From a bacterium (GTDB taxonomy: Bacteria > Arandabacterota > Arandabacteria > Arandabacterales > JALGWA01): a DNA stretch of 5,351 bases. Below, piece by piece: positions 1-5,351 of this stretch. A program made the position numbers and the translations under genes. Position 1 is the stretch's first letter, and the number at the start of each line of letters is the position of its first letter. The notes beneath the pieces were generated by a model. That model saw only the letters and a program-made list of their open reading frames with translations, was not told the origin of the DNA and did not search any database. Where the stretch lies: assembly GCA_025774425.1 (NCBI GenBank), contig JALGWA010000127.1:1-5351 (forward strand), given 5' to 3'.

Positions 1-449
1 AGATCGCCTCCGGCTATGCCCACCGAGTCCTCCGCCACATAGGGATTCAAGGCGCCCGGCTCGAGGACGCAACCCGAGTCATAGCCCGCGAGCAGGCGCG
101 TGCCGTGCATCTGCTTGACCATGCCCGAGAAACCGGATTCGGCGTCGCCCACGGCGGTGATCTTATAGTAGTAGTACACGCCGTCGTCGACGCCGCTGTC
201 CCGGTACGCCAGGCCGGTCACGGGGTCGGCATTGATCCTCGCGAAGTCGGTGCTGTCGCTGCCGCGGTAGACGTTGTAGCCTCTCAGGCCCCCCCCTGAC
301 GATGCATCCCACGCTAATTCTATCTCCCCGAGGGAACCGCGCGCCGACAGCCCGGTGGGAACGGCCGGGGGCGTGGCGGGCCCGGTGTCCCCACCGCAAC
401 CGGCCCAGAGCACCAGAGCGGCAGCCACAGGAACCAGAGACTTTCTCAC
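1..449 (-). CDS. FN3-domain lipoprotein, N-terminal part (runs off left edge)
   Basis: This is the first 149 codons of a secreted lipoprotein; the rest lies beyond position 1. I translated it from the reverse strand. It begins MRKSLVPVAAALVLWAGCGG, a short basic start, a hydrophobic core and a cysteine at residue 18 in a lipobox-like context (L-W-A-G-C; Trp at -3 is not the usual Leu). This suggests cleavage by signal peptidase II and lipid anchoring. A Pro/Thr linker (24-32) leads into a fibronectin type III domain (about 30-108), with the typical ELAWD, GYNVYRG and YYYYKITAV strands. Residues 116-149 (GTRLLAG, CVLEPGALNPYV) could begin a beta-rich or beta-helix region, which is a guess. The start is GTG at 449-447, because AAGGAGG (462-456) lies 6 bases before it. 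An in-frame GTG at 455-453 would touch that site. The role is unknown, probably a surface or periplasmic binding or structural protein. Confidence 0.8.
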   Translation of the reverse strand, partial: MRKSLVPVAAALVLWAGCGGDTGPATPPAVPTGLSARGSLGEIELAWDASSGGGLRGYNVYRGSDSTDFARINADPVTGLAYRDSGVDDGVYYYYKITAVGDAESGFSGMVKQMHGTRLLAGYDSGCVLEPGALNPYVAEDSVGIAGGD

Positions 450-507
450 TTTCACCCTCCTTCGCGATGTGCGTAATCGCCGCGCGGAGTGTTTCCCCGG
501 CCACCCG

Positions 508-536
508 ACTATGACCGCACCGCCGCCGGGCGTCAA
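508..536 (-). promoter_or_regulatory. Candidate sigma70-type promoter of the FN3 lipoprotein gene
   Basis: Read on the minus strand, TTGACG (536-531; five of six to consensus) is followed after 17 bases by CATAGT (513-508; four of six). Transcription would begin near 501, leaving a leader of about 50 bases before the GTG at 449. It sits in the 119-base gap between the end of htpX and the lipoprotein gene. That position suggests the lipoprotein has its own promoter and is not simply the third gene of the lemA-htpX unit. No hairpin terminator for the upstream genes is visible in this gap. This is motif matching only. Confidence 0.45.
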
Positions 537-568
537 GCCTTCAAGCAGAAAACCGCGGAGAGTGCCCT

Positions 569-1465
569 CTATTTCATCGCCCGGAGGCGGGCAACGCGCT
601 CTTCTATGGGCGGGTGCGTGCTGAAGAGCGACTTGGCGCGCTTCTCGAACGGCTTGATGGGATTGACTATGTACAGGTGCTGGGTCGCCCTGTTCGCCAC
701 CTCGAGGACTTCGCGGTCGCCGGCTATCTTCTCCAGCGCCGAGGCCAGGCCCTCCGGGTAGCGGGTGAGCTTGGCCGCCGAGGCGTCGGCGAGATACTCG
801 CGCTGGCGCGAGACGGCCAGCTGGAGCAGCTTGGCGAAGAGGGGCGCGAGGATGGCGAAGACGAGGGCTACGAGCACCAGCAGCGCCCCGCCTCCTCCCC
901 TGTTGCTGCTCCTCGATCTTCTCCTGCCGCCGCCCCAGATGAAGCTCCTGAGCAGGAAATCCGCGATCAGCACTATCGAGCCGACCATGATGCCGACCAT
1001 GGTCGCGAAGAGGATGTCGCGGTTGCCGACATGCGAGAGCTCGTGGGCCATGACGCCCTGCAGCTCGTCCCTCGTGAGCTTCTCGAGCAGCCCCGTCGTG
1101 ATCGCCACCGAGGCGTGCTCGGGATCCCTGCCCGTCGCGAAGGCGTTGGGGGCCGAGTCGTCGATGACGTAGATGGCCGGCACGGGCAGGCCGCCCGCTA
1201 TAGCCAGTTCCTCGACGACATTGAAGAGCTGCGGGTAGTCCCGCTTCTCTATGCGGCGGGCCCTGCTCATGGAGAGCACCATCCTGTCCCCGCTGTAGTA
1301 GGCCGAGAGGGACATCACGAGGGCGATCGCGGCCGCCAGCGCCACGCCGACGTAGCCGTTGCCCCAGTACTCGCCGGCGAGATAGCCGAGGACCACCAGC
1401 ACGGCCGTCACGGCGGCGACGAGGAGCCACGAGTTCCGCTTGTTCGCGCTTATCTCTTCGTACAT
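569..1465 (-). CDS. htpX: HtpX-family (M48B) membrane zinc metalloprotease
   Basis: This gene encodes a 298-residue inner-membrane protease whose family degrades damaged or misassembled membrane proteins. The zinc site is clear: HELSH at about residues 141-145 (two His ligands and the catalytic Glu), with the third ligand Glu about 223 in REYLADASAAKL. Two hydrophobic helices (about 13-33 and 38-58) precede the catalytic part. Two more flank a basic, glycine-rich loop (WGGGRRRSRSSNRGGGG, about 177-193), which probably faces the cytoplasm. Family motifs PNAFATG and STHPPIEERVARL are present and the length is normal. I chose ATG 1465 because the protein then begins MYEEISANKRNS as HtpX proteins usually do, with GGAG 5 bases upstream. 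ATG 1477, with GAGGA 8 bases upstream, is a real alternative adding four residues. It lies 23 bases behind lemA and is probably cotranscribed with it. Identity is secure; the substrate is not known from sequence. Confidence 0.96.
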   Translation of the reverse strand: MYEEISANKRNSWLLVAAVTAVLVVLGYLAGEYWGNGYVGVALAAAIALVMSLSAYYSGDRMVLSMSRARRIEKRDYPQLFNVVEELAIAGGLPVPAIYVIDDSAPNAFATGRDPEHASVAITTGLLEKLTRDELQGVMAHELSHVGNRDILFATMVGIMVGSIVLIADFLLRSFIWGGGRRRSRSSNRGGGGALLVLVALVFAILAPLFAKLLQLAVSRQREYLADASAAKLTRYPEGLASALEKIAGDREVLEVANRATQHLYIVNPIKPFEKRAKSLFSTHPPIEERVARLRAMK

Positions 1466-1488
1466 CCCGGCTCCCATCGCCGCGTTCC

Positions 1489-2046
1489 TCAAGAGAAGTC
1501 GACCTTCGGGGCCTGCCTCTCGGCGCCCTCCTCGATCTCGAAGAACTCGCGCGGCGCAAACCCGAACATCGACGCGATGACATTGGAAGGCACGGTCTCT
1601 ATCTTGACGTTGTACTTCATCACCGAATCATTGTAGTGCTGGCGCGCGAACGAAATCTTGTTCTCGGTGGATGTAACCTCCTCGTGAAGCGCCAGCATGT
1701 TCTCGTTGGCCTTGAGCTCCGGGTAGTTCTCCACCACCGCGAAGAGCGAGCGGAGCGTGCTCGTCAGGAAGTTCTCGGCCTGGGCCTTGTCCTTCACGCC
1801 CGATGCGTCGATGGCCTGCTGGCGGGCCTTGGTGACGTTCTCGAGCACTTCCCTCTCGTGCTTCAGGTACCCCTTGGCCGTCTCGACGAGATTCGGGATC
1901 AGGTCGTAGCGCCTCTTGAGCTGGACGTCGATCTGCGACCAGGCGTTGTCGCATCTCCTGCGGAGCCGGACGAGCGAATTGTACAAACCCACGATGAAGA
2001 GCACGACAATCGCCAGAATCGCCAGTACGACCACGAGTCCTATCAT
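1489..2046 (-). CDS. lemA: LemA family membrane-anchored helical protein
   Basis: This is a full-length 185-residue LemA protein. One N-terminal membrane helix (about 2-22) anchors it, and the remainder is a mostly alpha-helical domain expected outside or at the face of the membrane. Family hallmarks are the [10 protein letters not shown] segment just after the helix (22-31), [20 protein letters not shown] (35-54), ENYPELKAN (107-115), the ARQHYND motif (134-140) and the terminal [10 protein letters not shown] (161-170). The start ATG has GGAGGT (2057-2052) 5 bases upstream. LemA genes are often found beside htpX or TPM-domain genes, and here htpX follows after 23 bases, so the two are likely cotranscribed and functionally linked in envelope quality control. 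The biochemical function of LemA is not settled. The gene diverges from the kinase gene on its other side. Confidence 0.96.
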   Translation of the reverse strand: MIGLVVVLAILAIVVLFIVGLYNSLVRLRRRCDNAWSQIDVQLKRRYDLIPNLVETAKGYLKHEREVLENVTKARQQAIDASGVKDKAQAENFLTSTLRSLFAVVENYPELKANENMLALHEEVTSTENKISFARQHYNDSVMKYNVKIETVPSNVIASMFGFAPREFFEIEEGAERQAPKVDFS

Positions 2047-2106
2047 GTTCTACCTCCATTCGGTGCCGCGGCGCGTTCATCGCGTCCCGGTCGGGCCTCC
2101 TCATGT

Positions 2107-2112
2107 ATAATA
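2107..2112 (-). promoter_or_regulatory. lemA: Weak candidate -10 element for lemA-htpX
   Basis: On the minus strand TATTAT (five of six to TATAAT) lies about 60 bases before the lemA start and would give a leader of about 50 bases. I see no good -35 hexamer at the proper distance. It is the only AT-rich island in this GC-rich gap, which is why I list it, but it may be read by an alternative sigma factor or be coincidental. Confidence 0.3.
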
Positions 2113-2211
2113 CGCAGCGGAACGGCGTTTGATTCACTCGACGGCGCTCTTCCCGCCGCCCGTATGGTAACCCAAGCCCCCGACCCGCGCAATCACTCCG
2201 TGGGGCCCTCG

Positions 2212-2239
2212 TTGACGGCGGCGGGGCGCGTGGTATAAG
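2212..2239 (+). promoter_or_regulatory. Sigma70-like promoter of the kinase gene
   Basis: TTGACG (2212-2217) and TATAAG (2234-2239) each match five of six consensus bases and are 16 bases apart. Transcription would start near 2246, about 90 bases before the preferred ATG of the kinase gene, or about 28 bases before the alternative TTG start at 2274. The hexamers stand out from the surrounding GC-rich sequence. This is the best promoter in the window. The remaining sequence between lemA and the kinase gene (2047-2336) holds no RNA gene or further open frame that I can support. Confidence 0.6.
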
Positions 2240-2320
2240 ATGTACGGACCGAGACCACGGCCGGGAGGCTCCATTGCGGAAAGACAGGCCCGAGGACGAG
2301 CATCGACAAGACAGGCCGCT

Positions 2321-2327
2321 GGAGGAG
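2321..2327 (+). promoter_or_regulatory. Ribosome binding site that decides the kinase start
   Basis: GGAGGAG lies 9 bases before ATG 2337, a normal spacing, and favours that start. A second purine-rich site, GGGAGG at 2263-2268, lies 5 bases before an in-frame TTG at 2274, which would add 21 highly charged residues (MRKDRPEDEHRQDRPLEETT and one Pro). Both starts are possible; ATG with the stronger site is preferred. Confidence 0.55.
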
Positions 2328-2336
2328 ACGACGCCC

Positions 2337-5045
2337 ATGACGCCGTCGGCGGGGCTCCCGCCGGAGCAACTCTCCAGCAGCCGGCACGGGCGCTTCCTGC
2401 CCGGCACATCCTTCGGAAAGCGCTACCGCATAGTCGGCCTTCTGGGCAAGGGCGCCATGGGGGAGGTCTACCAGGCCGACGACCTGGAGCTCGGCCAGAC
2501 GGTCGCGCTCAAGCTCCTGCCGACGCGCCTCGTTGGAGACGAAGCCGCCCTCATGCTGCTCCGCAACGAGGTGCGCGTGGCGCGCCAGATCTCCCATCCC
2601 AACATCTGCCGGGTCTACGACATCGGCGAAGTCGAGGGCCAGTACTTCGTTTCCATGGAGTACGTCGACGGGGAAGACCTCGCATCCCTCCTGAGGCGCA
2701 TCGGCAGGGTCTCGAGCGAGAAGGCCCTCGACATGATACGCCAGCTCGCCGCCGGACTCGCCGCCGCGCATGATCTCGGCGTGCTGCACCGCGATCTCAA
2801 GCCGTCGAACGTCATGATCGACGGGCGCGGGCACGTGCGCATCATGGACTTCGGCCTCGCCGGATTCGTGGAAGAGATACAGGGGGCCGACGGCTTCGCC
2901 GGCACCATCGGATACATGGCCCCGGAGCAGCTCGCCGGCCAGGGCGCCACCATGCGCAGCGACGTCTATTCACTCGGGCTCGTCATGTACGAGATTCTCA
3001 CGGGACGCAAGCCTCACGAGGCGCGGACCCTCGCTGGACTCCGCGACCTGCAGGCGGCCGGCCCGCCCCCGCCCCCGATGGACTACGCGGGCGATCTCGA
3101 CCCCGCCGTGAACGATGTCGTCATGTGGTGCCTCGAGCGCGACCCGGCCAGGAGACCGGTTTCCGCCCGCGCCGTGGCCGCGGCCCTGCCGGGCATCGAC
3201 CCGCTGGCGGCGGCGATGGCCGCGGGCGAGACGCCGTCCGTCGAGATGGTGGCCGCAGCCGGAGGCAGGCGCGGCCTGGCGCCCGCGGCGGGGTCCGCGC
3301 TCCTCGGCGTCGTCATCATCGGCTTCATCGTCATCGCCCTTCTCAACAACAGGACGAGCCTGTTCCGCCTGGCGCCGCTTCCCGACCCCCCGGTGCACTT
3401 GACGCGGCAGGCGAGAAAGGTCCTGGCCGACATCGGGCTCGAGCGACAACCCGCCGACGAGGCCCACGGCTACCTCGTCAACGCACGGGTATTGCGCCAC
3501 ATCGAACGCTCCGACGCGACGCCCCGCCGCTGGGACGGCCTCAGCGCTGACAGGCGCAGGGTCTATCACTTCTGGTACCGCGAGAGCCCGTGGCCCCTCA
3601 TCCCCAGGTCCATGATGCTCGGGCGCGTGACCATGGACGACCCGCCCCCGCTGTCTCCGGGCATGGCCGAGGTGAGAATGGACGCCTACGGGCGGCTGAT
3701 AAAGCTCCAGGTCGTGCGGCCCCTCGAAGCCGACGCCTACGCGAGGGGCACGCCGGCGGACTGGTCCGGCCTCTTCGCCGCGGCGGAACTCGACACGACC
3801 TCGCTCGAGCGCGTGGAGCAGGGAGACTGGGACCTCGTGGACACGGACAACCCCCTGGGGGCGCCGCGGCTGCGGTTCCACGTGCTGGCCGACGAGATGG
3901 TCGCCTGGGAAGGCCGCTACTCGGAGGGCTCAGGTGACAGCATCTCCGTCCTGGCCGCCGCCTATCGTGGCCTGCCCGTCTTCTTCCAGGTCGCGATGGA
4001 CTACGGCCCAGCCGACTCCGGGGCGGCCGTCGGACAAACGATTCCCGGCGGCAGGCGCGGGACCGGCGGCGCCGGCACGACGGCCGGGACGGTCATCGGC
4101 TGGATCTTCGGCATCGGGGCTCTGCTTCTCATGTTGCTGCCCATAGCTCTCATGGCGCGGGCGCAGCTCAGGGCGGGACGGGGCGACCGGCGGGGGGCGT
4201 ATCGCTTCGGGCTCTTCCTGCTGCCGATGCTGATGATCGACTGGCTGTTCGGAGCACACCACACGACCGACCCGTCCGGGGAGATCCAGCTCTTCATCTT
4301 CAGCCTCGCGACTTCCATGTTCGCCGCGATCTACTTCGGGGCGGCGTATCTCGCCCTCGAGCCCTACATGAGAAAGTACTGGCCGGACGGTCTCATCTCC
4401 TGGGCGAGAGTGGTCGGCGGCAGGTACGGCGACCCGGTCGTCGGGCGGGACGTACTCGTCGGAGCGGCGGCCGGCGTCGCCCTCAAGATCCTGTGGCAAT
4501 TCGCCTACCTGGTCCCCCGGTGGCTCGGGGCCGCACCGGGAAGGCCCGCCAACATAATGCTGGACACCCTGAACGGCATCGGGCCGGCCATAGCCGAGTT
4601 CTTCTCGCCGTCGTTCATGATCATACCCATGGTGGGGGTGATCGGCCTCGTCGTCCTCAGGATGCTCCTGCGCCGGCGCGCGGTGGCGGTGGCCGTGCTC
4701 GCCGTCATCATCATCCTCATTCCCGTGCTCACCATACTCGCGTCTTCCGACCAGGCCCCGGCGGTGAGGGTGATGACCGCGCTGGGCTGGATAGCCACGG
4801 TGCTGGGGACGGCCTTCATATTCGTCAGGATGGGCTTGCTCGCCACCGTCGCCATGTTCTTCTTCTTCGTGAGGCTGGACAACTTCCCCATAACGCTCGA
4901 CTCATCGGCGTGGTACGCGGGGACGTCCACGGCCGTCCTCTTCGCGCTGGGAGTGCTGGCCCTCTGGGCCTTCACCAATGCAATCAAGACCCCACATGGG
5001 GTCAGAGCTCAAAATGCACAACCACGCCCCGCCCCCCGGGCCTGA
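2337..5045 (+). CDS. Transmembrane Hanks-type Ser/Thr protein kinase with polytopic C-terminus
   Basis: This 902-residue protein has a cytoplasmic kinase domain (about 30-290) with all the usual catalytic elements: glycine loop GKGAMGEV (37-44), ATP-binding Lys59 in VALKLL, helix-C Glu78, HRDLKPSN (151-158), DFG (171-173), APE (195-197) and SDVYSLGLVMYE (208-219). It should phosphorylate Ser/Thr on proteins. A helix at about 318-337 crosses the membrane. About 240 residues outside follow, without PASTA or other repeats I recognise, then about eight more helices between 586 and 882. That membrane part includes YLALEPYMRKYWPDGLISW (671-689) and GDPVVGRDVLVG (698-709). From memory, similar long kinases with these motifs occur in Acidobacteria and relatives; I could not search. 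The stretch DFG to APE holds one Thr, no Ser and one Tyr. The last 20 residues or so are encoded by a palindromic, possibly mobile segment. It has its own promoter, diverges from lemA, and ends against the HdeD-like gene. Ligand and substrates are unknown. Confidence 0.93.
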   Translation: MTPSAGLPPEQLSSSRHGRFLPGTSFGKRYRIVGLLGKGAMGEVYQADDLELGQTVALKLLPTRLVGDEAALMLLRNEVRVARQISHPNICRVYDIGEVEGQYFVSMEYVDGEDLASLLRRIGRVSSEKALDMIRQLAAGLAAAHDLGVLHRDLKPSNVMIDGRGHVRIMDFGLAGFVEEIQGADGFAGTIGYMAPEQLAGQGATMRSDVYSLGLVMYEILTGRKPHEARTLAGLRDLQAAGPPPPPMDYAGDLDPAVNDVVMWCLERDPARRPVSARAVAAALPGIDPLAAAMAAGETPSVEMVAAAGGRRGLAPAAGSALLGVVIIGFIVIALLNNRTSLFRLAPLPDPPVHLTRQARKVLADIGLERQPADEAHGYLVNARVLRHIERSDATPRRWDGLSADRRRVYHFWYRESPWPLIPRSMMLGRVTMDDPPPLSPGMAEVRMDAYGRLIKLQVVRPLEADAYARGTPADWSGLFAAAELDTTSLERVEQGDWDLVDTDNPLGAPRLRFHVLADEMVAWEGRYSEGSGDSISVLAAAYRGLPVFFQVAMDYGPADSGAAVGQTIPGGRRGTGGAGTTAGTVIGWIFGIGALLLMLLPIALMARAQLRAGRGDRRGAYRFGLFLLPMLMIDWLFGAHHTTDPSGEIQLFIFSLATSMFAAIYFGAAYLALEPYMRKYWPDGLISWARVVGGRYGDPVVGRDVLVGAAAGVALKILWQFAYLVPRWLGAAPGRPANIMLDTLNGIGPAIAEFFSPSFMIIPMVGVIGLVVLRMLLRRRAVAVAVLAVIIILIPVLTILASSDQAPAVRVMTALGWIATVLGTAFIFVRMGLLATVAMFFFFVRLDNFPITLDSSAWYAGTSTAVLFALGVLALWAFTNAIKTPHGVRAQNAQPRPAPRA
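4988..5003. repeat. Perfect palindromic hairpin inside the kinase 3' end
   Basis: GACCCCA and TGGGGTC are exact inverted copies separated by two bases (as an RNA hairpin, six-base arms with a four-base ACAT loop). The sequence just downstream, GTCAGAGCTCAAAATGCACA (5001-5020), includes the six-base palindrome GAGCTC. Together they resemble the palindromic repeats often seen with REP-associated tyrosine transposases, which typically lie between convergent genes, as here. That resemblance is from memory and unverified. No T-run follows on either strand, so it is a poor intrinsic terminator, though the hairpin could protect or end either transcript. No transposase gene is present in the window. 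Confidence 0.5.
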
Positions 5046-5351
5046 CTAGGTCGCCGCCGGTCCGGCTCCCGCCTGCCAACCCTTCACGCGGAAGGAGAGC
5101 ACGATCGCCAGGATGCCGAAGAGGATGGCGTATACGCCGATGATCCAGGTGATGGCCAGGGCTCCGGCCAGCGGGCGCGCGAACACCAGAATGCCGAAGA
5201 GCACGCTTATCACGCCGCTGACGATCAGCAGCCACTCGCCCTGGATCTCCTTGCGCAGCCGGATGGCCCCATAGATCCGCAAGATACCCGTAATCAGCGC
5301 CCATGCTGCAATGAAGTACGCCAGCACCAACCCCGTCAGGAGCGGCCATGC
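5046..5351 (-). CDS. HdeD family (DUF308) membrane protein, C-terminal part (runs off right edge)
   Basis: This is the last 101 residues of an HdeD-like protein. The reading frame is open to the window edge, so the start lies outside; the in-frame TTG at 5330 or GTG at 5327 need not be a start. HdeD-family proteins are small inner-membrane proteins of about 180-200 residues with six helices; in enteric bacteria HdeD contributes to acid resistance at high cell density. Three helices are visible here (about 4-30, 39-58 and 64-87 of the fragment). The family-typical linker RLRKEIQGEWLLIVSGV and the pattern VLFGILVFARPLAGALAITW are clear. The tail VKGWQAGAGPAAT is short and probably cytoplasmic. 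The TAG stop (5048-5046) directly abuts the TGA of the convergent kinase gene, so any terminator for this gene must lie inside the kinase coding sequence. The family assignment is good; the role in this organism is unknown. Confidence 0.88.
   Translation of the reverse strand, partial: AWPLLTGLVLAYFIAAWALITGILRIYGAIRLRKEIQGEWLLIVSGVISVLFGILVFARPLAGALAITWIIGVYAILFGILAIVLSFRVKGWQAGAGPAAT

Noticed and set aside
163..504. Minus-strand open frame overlapping the lipoprotein start
   Set aside because: It reads the same DNA in another frame and gives an Arg-rich nonsense protein. The neighbouring frame gives a signal peptide and a recognisable FN3 domain.
550..568. CCGCGG followed by TTTT just after the htpX stop, as a terminator
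   Set aside because: There is no stem of useful length with a loop; the six-base palindrome has no loop at all and the T-run is only four.
614..1636. Long open frame (340 codons) on the plus strand opposite htpX
   Set aside because: It lies antisense to a clearly real HtpX gene. Its composition (many Arg, Ala, Gly, His and Glu, no domain sense) is what GC-rich coding DNA produces on the other strand.
2106..2111. Exact TATAAT on the plus strand
   Set aside because: No acceptable -35 lies 16-18 bases upstream, and a much better-formed promoter for the kinase gene lies at 2212-2239.
2142..2158. Five-base inverted repeat CGGCG/CGCCG in the divergent intergenic region
   Set aside because: Arms of five G/C bases are expected by chance in such GC-rich DNA, and nothing links it to an operator.
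2970..3881. Open frame of about 300 codons on the minus strand within the kinase gene
   Set aside because: It is antisense to an intact kinase reading frame and rich in Arg, Gly, Val and His with no recognisable motif. It is a product of high GC.
5056..5066. GCCGG-T-CCGGC inverted repeat near the HdeD-like gene end
   Set aside because: It has a one-base loop, no T-run, and lies within the coding sequence; it cannot form a normal terminator hairpin.
1..5351. CRISPR arrays, tRNA or rRNA genes, transposase genes, phage genes
   Set aside because: I looked for spaced direct repeats, tRNA-like cloverleaves and transposase or phage motifs on both strands and saw none.

Overview
This is a GC-rich bacterial window (about two thirds G+C by eye) from an organism I cannot place firmly. 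Three features suggest a Gram-negative lineage with membrane-spanning Hanks-type kinases, such as Acidobacteria, Eisenbacteria-like candidate phyla or Deltaproteobacteria. These are a secreted FN3 lipoprotein, a LemA-HtpX pair, and a long Ser/Thr kinase with a polytopic C-terminus. Frequent ATA (Ile) codons despite the high GC argue against Actinobacteria or a typical high-GC proteobacterium. The lineage is inference.

Layout, left to right. (1) Positions 1-449, minus strand: the N-terminal part of a lipoprotein with one fibronectin type III domain, cut by the left edge. It has a plausible sigma70-type promoter in the 119-base gap before it. (2) Positions 569-2046, minus strand: a two-gene unit, lemA then htpX, 23 bases apart. 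The products are a membrane-anchored coiled-helix protein and a zinc metalloprotease of the inner membrane. (3) Positions 2047-2336: the divergent intergenic region. A good sigma70-like promoter (TTGACG, 16 bases, TATAAG) drives the rightward gene, and a weaker candidate could serve lemA. (4) Positions 2337-5045, plus strand: a 902-residue Ser/Thr protein kinase. It has an N-terminal catalytic domain, one membrane helix, an extracytoplasmic region of about 240 residues, and then about eight more membrane helices. (5) Positions 5046-5351, minus strand: the C-terminal half of an HdeD-family (DUF308) membrane protein, cut by the right edge. Its stop codon directly abuts the kinase stop codon.

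Taken together the window looks like envelope maintenance and stress sensing: membrane-protein quality control (HtpX with LemA), a membrane signalling kinase, and an HdeD-like stress protein. No shared pathway is proven by the sequence. I did not find a clearly new multi-gene system. The observations most worth checking are two. The first is the kinase's uncharacterised sensor and polytopic module. The second is a palindromic segment at its 3' end (4988 to about 5020) that resembles a REP/RAYT-type mobile repeat and appears to have been translated into the protein's tail.
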